A stretch of 64,000 bases of DNA from Pseudomonas nitroreducens NBRC 12694 (GCF_002091755.1 NZ_BDAI01000004.1:62001-126000), one strand, 5' to 3'. Positions 7,789 to 16,979 are shown, counted from the stretch's first letter. A program made the numbers and translations. Notes: a model not told the origin generated them from the sequence alone.

Positions 7789-8946
7789 GTGCCCAACGAT
7801 TCAGTCTTTCAACTTCCCGTGCTGTCCGCGTACGTCCACATCCCCTGGTGCGTGCGCAAATGCCCCTATTGCGACTTCAACTCCCATGCCGCCGGGCCGG
7901 AGCTGCCGGAAGACGCCTACGTCGAGGCGCTGCTGGCTGACCTGGTCGCCGACCGCGGATACGTCCACGGCCGCAAGTTGACCTCGATCTTCTTCGGCGG
8001 CGGCACGCCCAGCCTGTTTTCCGCCAAGGCGCTGGGCCGCATCCTCGAAGGGCTGGAAAGGCAGGTCGGTTTCGAAAGCGATATCGAGATCACCCTGGAA
8101 GCCAACCCGGGCACCTTCGAGCAGGCCAAGTTCGCCGACTACCGCCAGCTGGGGATCAATCGGCTGTCCATCGGCATCCAGAGCTTCCAGGCCGAAAAGC
8201 TCAAGGCGCTGGGTCGCATCCATGACGGCGACGAAGCCGTGCGCGCGGCCGAGATGGCCCGCCGCGCCGGCTTCGACAACTTCAATCTGGACCTGATGCA
8301 CGGCCTGCCGGAGCAGAGCGTCGCCGACGCGCTGAGCGACCTGCAGCAGGCCATTGCCCTCGCGCCGACGCACCTGTCCTGGTACCAGCTGACCATGGAG
8401 CCGAACACGGTGTTCTGGAGCCAGCCGCCGGAGCTGCCCGAGGACGACCAGCTGTGGGAAATCCAGGAGGCCGGCCAGGCGCTGCTCGCCCAGGCGGGCT
8501 ACCTGCAGTACGAAACCTCCGCCTATGCCCGTGACGGCAAGCGCGCGCGGCACAACCTGAACTACTGGACCTTCGGCGATTTCCTCGGCATCGGCGCCGG
8601 CGCCCACGCCAAGCTGAGCACCCCGGCAGGGCGCATCCTGCGCACCTGGAAGACCCGCCTGCCGAAGGACTACCTGAATCCGGAGAAGCCCTTCCAGGCC
8701 GGCGAACGCGACCTGGAAGCGGATGACCTGCCCTTCGAGTTCATGATGAACGCCCTGCGCCTGACCGAAGGTGTACCGGCGGCAACCTTCGCCGAGCGCA
8801 CTGGCCTGCCGCTGGCCGCCATCGAGGAAGCCTGCCGGCAGGCGCGCAAGGACGGCCTATTGCTGGACGATCCGAACCGGCTGGCCCCCACCGAACGTGG
8901 CCAGCTGTTCCTCAACGACCTGCTGCAGCGCTTCTTGCCCGAATGA
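7789..8946 (+). CDS. hemW: Radical SAM heme chaperone HemW
   Basis: A 385-residue radical SAM protein with the CVRKCPYC iron-sulfur motif (Cys-X3-Cys-X2-Cys) near residue 22. HNLNYW is the HemW heme-binding signature; true coproporphyrinogen dehydrogenase HemN lacks it. It delivers heme to apoproteins of the respiratory chain. I start it at GTG 7789 (MPNDSVFQLP); an in-frame ATG at 7681 would add 36 unrelated residues inside the preceding gene. In related genomes it directly follows rdgB; here a foreign-looking gene separates them. It overlaps the next gene by 4 bases. Confidence 0.93.
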   Translation: MPNDSVFQLPVLSAYVHIPWCVRKCPYCDFNSHAAGPELPEDAYVEALLADLVADRGYVHGRKLTSIFFGGGTPSLFSAKALGRILEGLERQVGFESDIEITLEANPGTFEQAKFADYRQLGINRLSIGIQSFQAEKLKALGRIHDGDEAVRAAEMARRAGFDNFNLDLMHGLPEQSVADALSDLQQAIALAPTHLSWYQLTMEPNTVFWSQPPELPEDDQLWEIQEAGQALLAQAGYLQYETSAYARDGKRARHNLNYWTFGDFLGIGAGAHAKLSTPAGRILRTWKTRLPKDYLNPEKPFQAGERDLEADDLPFEFMMNALRLTEGVPAATFAERTGLPLAAIEEACRQARKDGLLLDDPNRLAPTERGQLFLNDLLQRFLPE

Positions 8947-9791
8947 TGCCGATGACGAAGATGCGGGCGACCATCGTTCTGGTGATCTACAAGCAATCCC
9001 TGGCCGACTCCGAGAGCTTTCGCAGCCTGCAGGACAACCTGGCGTGGCTGGCCAACCAGGACGTCGAGCTGATCCTCCACGACAACAGCCCGGCCCCCCA
9101 GCCATGGCCGTCGTTGGGTGAGGGCCTTGCAGTTCGCTACCACCACGATGCCAGCAACCCGGGGCTTGCCACCGCCTATAACCTCGCGCTGCACTCGGCC
9201 TGCGAACGCGGCAGCGACTGGCTGCTGCTTCTGGATCAGGATACCCGCCTGGAGGCGAACTACTTTGCCGAGCTGACGCAAGCGACAACGGACCTGGATG
9301 CCTCCTGCGTCTGCCTGGTGCCACGGGTCAGCGATGGGCAGCGGCAGATCTCCCCCATGGACTGCAGCAAGGTCAGGGCCCAGGCGTACAACCGCTCCGG
9401 CAGCACCAGCGATCCGATCACGGCGATCAATTCCGGCGCCTGCTGGCGAGTTTCCTGGCTGGCCGCCTCTGGCGGATTCAATCCGGAGTTCCCCCTGGAT
9501 TATCTGGATCACTGGGCTTTCCACCATGCGAGAAACCAGGGCCGGCAGCTCTACGTAATGGCCAGCGAAGTCCACCAGAACCTCTCGATCAGCGAGCGCA
9601 ACCGGGTGTCCAGGTCGCGCTACGAGAGCATCTACGAGTCGGAGTACCGCTACTACAGCCGTTATCATACCGACCTTTTCCCCAGCTACCGGCGACACTT
9701 GCCGCTTCGCCTGATCAAGCAGTTGCTGCTGTTCCGCGACAAGGCGATTGCCCTGACGACCTTGAGGCTCATGCTGCGCAAGCCCGACTGA
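8943..9791 (+). CDS. Family 2 glycosyltransferase, rhamnosyltransferase-like
   Basis: A 282-residue GT-A fold protein. The N-terminal TIVLVIYKQ strand, NPGLATAYNLAL loop and LLLLDQDTRL (a DxD-type metal and nucleotide-sugar site) match GT2 enzymes of the rhamnosyltransferase type that build O-antigen or exopolysaccharide. There is no transmembrane helix, so it acts at the cytoplasmic membrane face. Four Met codons lie in the first seven, so the exact start is open. Its start overlaps the hemW stop by 4 bases (ATGA). Donor and acceptor cannot be inferred; no other sugar genes are near. Confidence 0.82.
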   Translation: MMPMTKMRATIVLVIYKQSLADSESFRSLQDNLAWLANQDVELILHDNSPAPQPWPSLGEGLAVRYHHDASNPGLATAYNLALHSACERGSDWLLLLDQDTRLEANYFAELTQATTDLDASCVCLVPRVSDGQRQISPMDCSKVRAQAYNRSGSTSDPITAINSGACWRVSWLAASGGFNPEFPLDYLDHWAFHHARNQGRQLYVMASEVHQNLSISERNRVSRSRYESIYESEYRYYSRYHTDLFPSYRRHLPLRLIKQLLLFRDKAIALTTLRLMLRKPD

Positions 9792-9848
9792 CCCAAGGCG
9801 GCGCACTCAAGTACACTCCCCCGCGACACTCGATCCCAAGGAGCCCCA

Positions 9849-10172
9849 ATGGACTTCGCGCTCGACCTGATTGCCAACGTCTCCCGCTGGTGCCGCGGCC
9901 ACCTGTCCGACATCGCCCTGGCGATCATGGCCACCGTACTGGTGCTGTTCGGCCCGGCGATCAACGCCTGGGTACAGCAGCGCATCGGCAGCCTGAACTT
10001 CGTCTTCCGCACCCTGCTGTTCGTACTGATCTGCGCCGTGGGCTACGGCCTGGCGATGGTCTTCGTCACCCCGTGGCTGGCCAAGGGTCTGGGTTATTTC
10101 AACAACTACACCCTGGCGCCCGTGCTGCTGCTAGTGTTCTTCGTGATTGGCATGATCGCCGACCGCAGCTGA
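9849..10172 (+). CDS. DUF3392 inner-membrane protein
   Basis: A 107-residue protein with three hydrophobic segments (about residues 20-42, 50-72 and 83-104) and the family sequence FGPAINAWVQQRIGSLNFVFRTLLFVL. DUF3392 proteins are small pseudomonad and vibrio membrane proteins without a known role. AAGGAGCCCCA precedes the ATG. It stands 57 bp after the glycosyltransferase. Confidence 0.85.
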   Translation: MDFALDLIANVSRWCRGHLSDIALAIMATVLVLFGPAINAWVQQRIGSLNFVFRTLLFVLICAVGYGLAMVFVTPWLAKGLGYFNNYTLAPVLLLVFFVIGMIADRS

Positions 10173-10214
10173 CCTGCGGGCCTCCGGCGGTTGGCCACCA
10201 CTGCCGGAGGACAC

Positions 10215-10469
10215 ATGAAGCCGATCAAGCATCTCTACCTGCACTTCTCCGATGGCCAGCGCCTGGCGCTGCGCTTCCCGCAACAGAGCGACGACCCCGC
10301 CGAAGTGGCGCGCGGCATCCGCAAGCAGATGGAGTCGCCGGTCATCAGCATCGAGGTGGACGGCGACCTGCTGATCATCCCGCGCACCAGCATCAAGTAC
10401 CTGCAGATCAGCCCGGCGCCCATGCGCATGCCGGAGACCACGGTGCTGGGTGCCGAGCTGATCGAGTAA
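10215..10469 (+). CDS. Conserved small cytoplasmic protein, function unknown
   Basis: An 84-residue acidic protein beginning MKPIKHLYLHFSDGQRLALR with no signal peptide or membrane segment. A hydrophobic-acidic alternation suggests a small beta-alpha fold. I choose the ATG at 10215 because CCGGAGGACAC is a good ribosome-binding site; a frame open further upstream adds only 8 residues. The same small gene follows the DUF3392 gene in P. aeruginosa as I remember it. Function unknown. Confidence 0.75.
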   Translation: MKPIKHLYLHFSDGQRLALRFPQQSDDPAEVARGIRKQMESPVISIEVDGDLLIIPRTSIKYLQISPAPMRMPETTVLGAELIE

Positions 10470-10483
10470 CGCAGCAGCTTTTT

Positions 10484-10563
10484 GTAGGAGCGAGCTTGCT
10501 CGCGAACCACCCCAACGTCGGCGTTGTGGGAGAGCACCTTCGCGAGCAAGCTCGCTCCTACAG
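10484..10563. repeat. REP pair (BIME)
   Basis: Two inverted REP units, GTAGGAGCGAGCTTGCTCGC at the left and its complement GCGAGCAAGCTCGCTCCTAC at the right, are separated by about 40 bases with their own weak dyad. This is the common Pseudomonas REP family, normally mobilised by RAYT transposases encoded elsewhere. It lies between a + strand and a - strand gene end. Confidence 0.9.
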
Positions 10564-10580
10564 GTCCATTTGCGCAGATA

Positions 10581-10607
10581 GACAAAGGCCGCCTCGCGAC
10601 GGCCTCT
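10581..10607 (-). terminator. Rho-independent terminator of the DUF1329 gene
   Basis: On the - strand a 6-bp G/C stem (AGGCCG and CGGCCT, 10586-10591 with 10600-10605) is followed by TTTGTC. It starts 8 bases after the stop of the DUF1329 gene. Confidence 0.65.
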
Positions 10608-10614
10608 GCTGGAC

Positions 10615-11961
10615 TCAGTTACCCTCGCGGCGCAAGGCCTGCGGGGTGAAGTCGCGCGGCCCGAGCGGGACCTTGAAGTCGTACATCGGCTCGTTGTTGT
10701 CCAGGCCGTCGACGAAATAGCGCTTGCCTTCGAAGTCGTACAGCGCCTCCAGGGTGCTGAGTACCATGGGCACGTCGTAGTAGTTGATCGGGTGCACTTC
10801 CTGGGCGCGGATCAGCTTGCCGTCGGCGTTGTAGATGTCCGAGGCGAGGATCTGCCAGCTGTCCTCATCCAGGTAGAAGCGGCGCTTGGCGAACGGATGG
10901 CCCATACCTTTGCGCAGGGTCGCCTCGACCACCCAGACGCGGTGCGGCTCGTAGCGCAGCAGCTCGGGGTTGAGGGTCTTGGTCTTGAGGATGTCGGCGT
11001 AGGGAATGCCCTTCTGGTGCACGGCATAGCTGTTGTATGGCACCAGCATCTCGCGCTTGCCCAGCAGTTGCCACTCGTAGTGATCCGGCGCGCCGTTGTA
11101 GACGTCCACGGTGTCGGCAGTAGCCAGGCCGTTGGTGTCCGGCTGCAAGGTATCGTAGGCCAGGCTCGGCAGGCGGCGCACGCGGCGCTCGCCGCTGTTG
11201 AAGCGCCAGGCCTTGCGGATCGACAGCACCTGGTCGATGGTCTCCTGCACCACCAGCGCGGAACCCGCCAGCTTGGCCGGGGCGACGATGTTGTACTTGT
11301 AGTAGAACAGCGTGTTGTTCAGGTCCTGCGGGGTCATGCCCTCGCGGCCGTAGTTGAAGTACACGTAGCGGTCGAGCTTGAGCAGGTTGTAGCTGCCGCT
11401 GGCGAGCACGGCGGCCTGATTGGTCACCATGTGAATCTGCTCGCCGCGGTAGCGCATGATGTGGTTCCAGATCGCTTCCAGGCCGGTCTTCGGCATCGGG
11501 AACGGCACACCGGCGGCGGCGCCCTGCACACCGTTGCCGTCGGCGATCAGCTCGGCGTTCTCGGCGTTGAAGCGGGTGGCGTCATAGATGCGCTGGGGCA
11601 AGGATGCGCTGCGGCGGCTGGGGAAGACCCGCAGGTAGTAGTCCGGGTTCTCCTGCAGCAGCGCCTGGGTGCCGGGCGTGAGCAGCGCCTGGTACTGCGC
11701 CAGGTTCTTGCTGTCGATCTTGTACTGCACGGCGTCGCCAGCGTACGGATCGAGGTGATGGCCGCCGGGCTGGTATCCCGCCGGGGCGGTGGTGATGCCG
11801 CCGGTCCAGGCGGGGATGGTGCCACTGGCGTTGCCGGCCATTTCCGCGCCCATCGGCGTCAGGTCGCGGCCCAGTCGAGCGGCCTCGGTGGCATCGACTT
11901 TCGCCTGCGCCGGCAGGGCCCACGCCCCTGCCATCAGCAGTACAGCAAGTTTCTTCAACAC
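10615..11961 (-). CDS. DUF1329 secreted protein
   Basis: A 448-residue protein with an N-terminal signal peptide (LKKLAVLLMAGAWALPAQA, cut before KVDATEA) and the DUF1329 domain over the rest, including TPMGAEMAGNASGTIPAWTGG. The family is periplasmic or outer-membrane associated and often stands beside a DUF1302 protein and an RND-type transporter thought to move lipids; neither partner is present here. The start is GTG with AAGGAG seven bases upstream. No hydrolase or redox motif is visible, so no activity is assigned. Confidence 0.87.
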   Translation of the reverse strand: MLKKLAVLLMAGAWALPAQAKVDATEAARLGRDLTPMGAEMAGNASGTIPAWTGGITTAPAGYQPGGHHLDPYAGDAVQYKIDSKNLAQYQALLTPGTQALLQENPDYYLRVFPSRRSASLPQRIYDATRFNAENAELIADGNGVQGAAAGVPFPMPKTGLEAIWNHIMRYRGEQIHMVTNQAAVLASGSYNLLKLDRYVYFNYGREGMTPQDLNNTLFYYKYNIVAPAKLAGSALVVQETIDQVLSIRKAWRFNSGERRVRRLPSLAYDTLQPDTNGLATADTVDVYNGAPDHYEWQLLGKREMLVPYNSYAVHQKGIPYADILKTKTLNPELLRYEPHRVWVVEATLRKGMGHPFAKRRFYLDEDSWQILASDIYNADGKLIRAQEVHPINYYDVPMVLSTLEALYDFEGKRYFVDGLDNNEPMYDFKVPLGPRDFTPQALRREGN

Positions 11962-12097
11962 AGCAGACTCCTTTGCGACGGACTCCTGTCCGTCACTCTT
12001 ATTTTCGTCCGCGGCGGATGCCGCTTTTTATTCAGGAGGTGAGGATGGCCTTTTTCGGCCTGCCGGGTGGTCCCGGTCTAGAAGGTGCTTTTCGCGT

Positions 12098-12125
12098 GAA
12101 AAAGGCCTGCTGGGCAGGCCTTTTC
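12098..12125 (-). terminator. Terminator downstream of trmB
   Basis: A 10-bp stem (AAAAGGCCTG at 12100-12109 with CAGGCCTTTT at 12115-12124) and a 5-nt loop. A/T ends on both sides allow termination in either direction. It starts 7 bases beyond the trmB stop, so that gene is the likely client. Confidence 0.8.
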
Positions 12126-12131
12126 GGTGGA

Positions 12132-12860
12132 TCAGTCGACGCGCTCGAACTTCAGGTCCCAGACGCCATGGCCGAGTCGCTCCCCGCGACGTTCGAACTT
12201 GGTGACCGGGCGCTCTTCCGGGCGCGGCACGTAGGTATTATCGGCCGAAAGGTTGCGATAGCCGGGTGCGGCATTCATCACTTCCAGCATGTGCTCGGCG
12301 TATTGTTCCCAGTCGGTGGCCATGTGCAGCACGCCGCCGACCTTCAGCTTCTGCCGCACCAGCTCAGCCCAGGCCGGCTGCACGATGCGACGCTTGTGGT
12401 GGCGCGACTTGTGCCACGGGTCCGGGAAGAACAGCAGCAGGCGATCGAGGCTGGCATCGGCAACGCAGTCGCGCAGCACCTCGATGGCGTCGCAGCTGTA
12501 GACGCGGATATTGGTCAGGTCCTGGGTCAGCATGCCGTTGAGCAGCGCACCGACGCCCGGCCGGTGCACTTCCACGCCGATGAAATCCTGTTCCGGCGCG
12601 GCCGCAGCCATCTCGAGGGTGGCATGGCCCATGCCGAAGCCGATCTCGAAGGTGCGCGGCGCCTGGCGCCCGAACACTTCATCGAAGTCCCGCGCACCGT
12701 CGGCCAGCTCCAGGCCGAACTTCGGCCAGCCCTGGTCGAGGCCACGCTGCTGGCCCTCGGTCATGCGACCGGCACGCATCACGAAGCTCTTGATGGCGCG
12801 CATCGGCCGGTTGTCGGCGTCGGGCTGGTTCTCGGGCTGATTTTCGGGAATGTCACTCAT
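12132..12860 (-). CDS. trmB: tRNA (guanine-N7)-methyltransferase
   Basis: A 242-residue SAM-dependent methyltransferase that makes 7-methylguanosine at position 46 of tRNA. The SAM site is FEIGFGMGHATLEMA near residue 75, and FFPDPWHKSRHHKRRIVQP is the TrmB tRNA- and substrate-binding signature. The N-terminus carries a short Asn/Pro/Glu repeat (ENQPENQPDADN) that varies between species. It lies downstream of thiG, separated from it by a dyad element. Confidence 0.96.
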   Translation of the reverse strand: MSDIPENQPENQPDADNRPMRAIKSFVMRAGRMTEGQQRGLDQGWPKFGLELADGARDFDEVFGRQAPRTFEIGFGMGHATLEMAAAAPEQDFIGVEVHRPGVGALLNGMLTQDLTNIRVYSCDAIEVLRDCVADASLDRLLLFFPDPWHKSRHHKRRIVQPAWAELVRQKLKVGGVLHMATDWEQYAEHMLEVMNAAPGYRNLSADNTYVPRPEERPVTKFERRGERLGHGVWDLKFERVD

Positions 12861-12888
12861 GACTCGGACCTTGCGGGTAAATGCACAC

Positions 12889-12920
12889 GCGGGCCGGTTG
12901 CTTCTGGCAAACCGGCCCGC
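12889..12920 (-). terminator. Hairpin upstream of trmB, possible thiG terminator
   Basis: An 11-bp G/C-rich stem (GCGGGCCGGTT with AACCGGCCCGC) with a loop of about ten bases lies 28 bases before the trmB start. No T run follows on either strand, so it may be a partial terminator or a 5' UTR structure. Confidence 0.45.
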
Positions 12921-12946
12921 ACGTCGGTGTCTATTAAATGCCTGCC

Positions 12947-13068
12947 AACGATCTCGCGAGCTAAAGCGGAACTAGGCGAAAAGTGGGGCGGGAGCGGAGT
13001 TTACACGCAGTAAATGAGCATCCCGAACCACTTTTCAACGACGTTCCGCCGACACGCAGCAGATCGTT
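12947..13068. repeat. 122-bp imperfect inverted-repeat element between trmB and thiG
   Basis: The ends are perfect 8-bp inverted repeats, AACGATCT and AGATCGTT. Inside them further blocks pair in order: GCGGAAC with GTTCCGC, GAAAAGTGG with CCACTTTTC, and CGGGA with TCCCG around a centre near TTTACACGCAGTAAAT. The right end covers the first bases of the thiG stop codon. I believe similar sequence recurs between genes of many pseudomonads, which would make it a non-autonomous mobile repeat or a conserved structured RNA, but this needs a search. Confidence 0.6.
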
Positions 13069-13873
13069 AGTTGATCAGGCCCGTCATCGGCGACGACGCG
13101 CTCGCGTACAGCTTGCGCGGCATGCGGCCGGCCAGGTAGGCCAGGCGGCCGGCGACGATGGCGTGCTTCATGGCCTCGGCCATCATTACCGGGTTCTGCG
13201 CGTGGGCGATGGCGGTGTTCATCAGCACGGCCTCGCAGCCCAGCTCCATGGCGATGGTGGCATCCGACGCAGTACCCACGCCGGCATCCACCAGCACCGG
13301 AACGGTGGCTTCTTCGAGGATGATGCGCAGGTTGTACGGGTTGCAGATGCCCAGGCCCGAGCCGATCAGGCCGGCCAGCGGCATCACCGCGATGCAGCCG
13401 ATCTCGGCCAGCTGGCGGGCGATGATCGGGTCGTCGCTGGTGTACACCATGACGTCGAAGCCGTCCTTGACCAGCACTTCGGCGGCCTTGAGGGTTTCGA
13501 CGACGTTGGGGAAAAGGGTCTTCTGGTCGGCCAGAACTTCCAGCTTGACCAGGTTGTGGCCGTCCAGCAGCTCACGGGCCAGGCGGCAGGTGCGCACGGC
13601 CTCGACGGCGTCGTAGCAGCCGGCGGTGTTCGGCAGGATGGTGTAGCGATCCGGCGCAATCACGTCCAGCAGGTTGGGCTCACCCGGATTCTGGCCGATG
13701 TTGGTACGGCGCACCGCTACGGTGACGATCTCGGCGCCCGAGGCCTCGATGGCCACGCGGGTCTCTTCGAGGTCCTTGTACTTGCCGGTGCCGACCAGCA
13801 GGCGCGAATGGTAGGTACGGCCAGCCAGGGTGAAGGGCTTGTCGACCGGCAGGTTGGAGGAAGCTTGGCTCAT
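13067..13873 (-). CDS. thiG: Thiazole synthase
   Basis: A 268-residue TIM-barrel enzyme that forms the thiazole phosphate of thiamine from deoxyxylulose phosphate, dehydroglycine and the ThiS thiocarboxylate. Recognisable segments are RTYHSRLLVGTGKYKD at the N-terminus, NLVKLEVL with the Schiff-base lysine, and PVLVDAGVGTASDA for phosphate binding. ATCACTCC/GGAGTGAT precedes the ATG. It is 60 bp downstream of thiS on the same strand. Confidence 0.97.
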   Translation of the reverse strand: MSQASSNLPVDKPFTLAGRTYHSRLLVGTGKYKDLEETRVAIEASGAEIVTVAVRRTNIGQNPGEPNLLDVIAPDRYTILPNTAGCYDAVEAVRTCRLARELLDGHNLVKLEVLADQKTLFPNVVETLKAAEVLVKDGFDVMVYTSDDPIIARQLAEIGCIAVMPLAGLIGSGLGICNPYNLRIILEEATVPVLVDAGVGTASDATIAMELGCEAVLMNTAIAHAQNPVMMAEAMKHAIVAGRLAYLAGRMPRKLYASASSPMTGLIN

Positions 13874-13933
13874 CGGATCACTCCTCAGGAAATGTAAAAG
13901 CTTTGCGGGGCCTGAAAGATGTAGCGACGGGCT

Positions 13934-14134
13934 CTAGCCGCCGCCGATGGCATGCACCACTTCCACCTGGTCGCCTTCGCTCAGGGCGGTGGCGGCGTGC
14001 TGGCTGCGCGGCACGATGTCCTGGTTGAGCTCGACCGCGACACGCTTGCCGGTGAGGTCGAGACGCTCGAGCAGGTTGGCGACGGTCTGGCCGGCGGGCA
14101 GCTCGAAGGGTTCGCCATTCAACTGAATACGCAT
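13934..14134 (-). CDS. thiS: Sulfur carrier protein ThiS
   Basis: A 66-residue ubiquitin-fold protein ending in the required Gly-Gly (VVHAIGGG); the C-terminal glycine is adenylated and thiocarboxylated to supply sulfur for thiazole formation. The start MRIQLNGEPFEL gives the standard length; the frame remains open upstream but extra residues would be atypical. thiG follows on the same strand. Confidence 0.95.
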   Translation of the reverse strand: MRIQLNGEPFELPAGQTVANLLERLDLTGKRVAVELNQDIVPRSQHAATALSEGDQVEVVHAIGGG

Positions 14135-14234
14135 GGGCGGGACGGTCGTTGCTGGAGGGGGTCGCATTCTAGCCCGATCGCGGCGGATGACCAAGGTATC
14201 CGGGCGTCGCACTCGGGCTTTTCTGACATCCCGG

Positions 14235-14603
14235 TCAACCCAGCTGAAAGGCCGCCACCAGCAGCAGCGCCCAGCCGATGAGGAAGAACAGTCCGCCAAT
14301 CGGCGTAATGATGCCCACGCTCAGGCCCGCCAGGGTCAACAGGTAGAGGCTCCCGGAGAACAGCAGGATGCCGACGGTGAATGCCCAGCCGGCAAGGCTG
14401 ATGAGGGTGCCGCCGATGTGCGCGGTGAGCAGCGCCACGCCGAACAGCGCCAGGGCGTGCAGCATCTGGTAGTGCACGCCGGTCTGGAACACCGCCAGGT
14501 ACTCGGGCGTAAGCTTGTTCTTCAGGCCGTGGGCGGCGAAGGCGCCAAGGGCGACCCCGGTGAAACCGAAGAACGCGGCGAGCATCAGGAAAGTGCGCAG
14601 CAT
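14235..14603 (-). CDS. DUF423 family membrane protein
   Basis: A 122-residue protein with four hydrophobic helices. The sequence FGFTGVALGAFAAHGLKNKLTPEYLAVFQTG splits into the family hallmarks GAFAAHGLK and the FQTGVHYQMLHALAL segment. DUF423/YgdD proteins are inner-membrane proteins without an assigned role. It is transcribed divergently from mtgA, 66 bp away. Confidence 0.88.
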   Translation of the reverse strand: MLRTFLMLAAFFGFTGVALGAFAAHGLKNKLTPEYLAVFQTGVHYQMLHALALFGVALLTAHIGGTLISLAGWAFTVGILLFSGSLYLLTLAGLSVGIITPIGGLFFLIGWALLLVAAFQLG

Positions 14604-14669
14604 GGGACAGCTCCAGACAGGTGAGTATCGCTATAATGGCCCGCTCATCCGCCCAGGCAAAGCCTCCGC

Positions 14670-15359
14670 ATGCGCAACGCCCTCCGCCGCCTGTCAAAGA
14701 TCGCGCTCTGGTTCGTCGCCATCAGCGTGGCGCTGGTCATCGTCCTGCGCTGGGTGCCGCCGCCGGGGACCATGGTGATGGTCGAGCGCAAGGTCGAGTC
14801 CTGGTTCAACGGCAAGCCCATCGACCTGCAGCGCAGCTGGCGCTCCTGGGACGAACTGCCCGACAGCCTCAAGCTCGCGGTGATCGCCGGCGAGGACCAG
14901 AAGTTCGCCGAGCACCACGGCTTCGACCTGCCGGCGATCCAGAAGGCGCTGGCGCACAACGAGCAGGGCGGCAAGGTCCGCGGCGGCAGCACCATCAGCC
15001 AGCAGGTGGCGAAGAACGTCTTCCTCTGGACCGGCCGCAGCTGGGTGCGCAAGGGCTTCGAGGCCTGGTTCACCCTGCTGATCGAGACCTTCTGGTCCAA
15101 GCAGCGGATTCTCGAGGTCTACCTCAACAGCGTGGAATGGGATGCCGGCGTGTTCGGCGCCCAGGCCGCCGCCCAGCACCACTTCGGCGTGGACGCCAAG
15201 CGCCTGTCGCAACAGCAGGCCAGCCTGCTGGCTGCCGTGCTGCCCAACCCGCGCAAGTGGAGCGCCGGCAAGCCCGGCCCCTACGTGCGCCAGCGCGCCT
15301 CGTGGATTCGCCAGCAGATGTGGCAGTTGGGCGGTAGCGAGTATCTCGGGCGCCTTTAA
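14670..15359 (+). CDS. mtgA: Monofunctional peptidoglycan glycosyltransferase
   Basis: A GT51 enzyme that polymerises lipid II glycan chains without a transpeptidase domain. One N-terminal membrane anchor (about residues 10-28) is followed by the catalytic motifs GEDQKFAEHHGFD (first catalytic Glu) and GGSTISQQVAKNVF. At 229 residues its size is normal. Its stop codon is interlocked with that of the convergent gene: the two tails share 4 bases. Confidence 0.96.
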   Translation: MRNALRRLSKIALWFVAISVALVIVLRWVPPPGTMVMVERKVESWFNGKPIDLQRSWRSWDELPDSLKLAVIAGEDQKFAEHHGFDLPAIQKALAHNEQGGKVRGGSTISQQVAKNVFLWTGRSWVRKGFEAWFTLLIETFWSKQRILEVYLNSVEWDAGVFGAQAAAQHHFGVDAKRLSQQQASLLAAVLPNPRKWSAGKPGPYVRQRASWIRQQMWQLGGSEYLGRL

Positions 15360-15973
15360 GGCGCCGTCTCCGACACCTTGAGGGTGTTGCGCGGGACCAC
15401 GCGGATCCATTGCAGCGTGCCATCGCGATGCAGCAGCGTCATGCCCTTCTCCGGATAGACCCAGGCCTCGCCACCCTCCACCTGCAGGCGCAGGCGCGGG
15501 TCGCCCAGGCTCACCGCCAGGCGCCCGACTGCCAGGTCTTCCTGGGGCGCCAGCGCCAGTTCGGAGACCGGCTTGTTGCCCAGCTGACTCATCAGCTCGG
15601 CGCTCAGCGGCTGGTCCTTGCTGGTCGGCTGCATGCCGGTGGCCTTGGCCAGGCTGGCATGCTCGGCCTCGCTCAACGCCAGCTCCGCCTCGACATGCCA
15701 GGGCCCTTCGTCCGTCACCAGGCGGCCACGGTAATGCAGTTGCGGGCCGTCCTGGCTGGCAGTCAGCCACAGCTCGCCGGGCTGCAGGCCCTGCAGATCA
15801 CTCAGGCTCAGGTGGTCTTCAGCCAGTGGCTCGAAGACTTTTTCCTTCCAGTCATTGAACCACTGCGGCGGCTTGGGCGGTGCCGACGTGCGGGCGACCC
15901 AGGTGCCCAGGCCGAAAGCCAGCAGGGCGATGACCAGGAAAAACATCCCGTGGACGGGACGCAGGCGCGGCAT
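15356..15973 (-). CDS. Membrane-anchored periplasmic protein of unknown function
   Basis: A 205-residue protein beginning MPRLRPVHGMFFLVIALLA, with one N-terminal helix and a soluble C-terminal region rich in beta-strand-forming residues (ELWLTASQDGPQLHYRGRL). The frame is open for 17 more codons upstream, but CTGGAGAGTCCC before the ATG at 15973 supports this start. The P. aeruginosa neighbour between mtgA and rpoH appears equivalent from memory. No catalytic motif is seen. It ends tail-to-tail with mtgA. Confidence 0.75.
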   Translation of the reverse strand: MPRLRPVHGMFFLVIALLAFGLGTWVARTSAPPKPPQWFNDWKEKVFEPLAEDHLSLSDLQGLQPGELWLTASQDGPQLHYRGRLVTDEGPWHVEAELALSEAEHASLAKATGMQPTSKDQPLSAELMSQLGNKPVSELALAPQEDLAVGRLAVSLGDPRLRLQVEGGEAWVYPEKGMTLLHRDGTLQWIRVVPRNTLKVSETAP

Positions 15974-16067
15974 GGGACTCTCCAGACTCTGGACAGAGAA
16001 TGACCGGACAGAAAAAAACCGCACCAGGGTGCGGTTCTCGGTCTCAACGGGAGCGCATCGAAGCCGG

Positions 16068-16922
<855 letters not shown>

Positions 16923-16948
16923 GCGAATCCTCCGATTCACGAAACTCG

Positions 16949-16979
16949 CGCAGTGTAGCACTGCGAAATCTGACTGCAA
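16949..16979 (-). promoter_or_regulatory. Candidate rpoH promoter with dyad over the -10
   Basis: On the - strand TTGCAG (complement of 16974-16979) and TACACT (complement of 16952-16957) are 16 bases apart, a good sigma-70 match 30 bases before the start codon. A perfect 7-bp dyad, CGCAGTG-TAG-CACTGCG (16949-16965), covers the -10 and could be an operator or a 5' stem. Confidence 0.5.

Noticed and set aside
13014..13070. 18-codon frame MSIPNHFSTTFRRHAADR in the dyad element
   Set aside because: No ribosome-binding site, and it coincides with the repeat; similar short frames look like annotation artefacts of such repeats.
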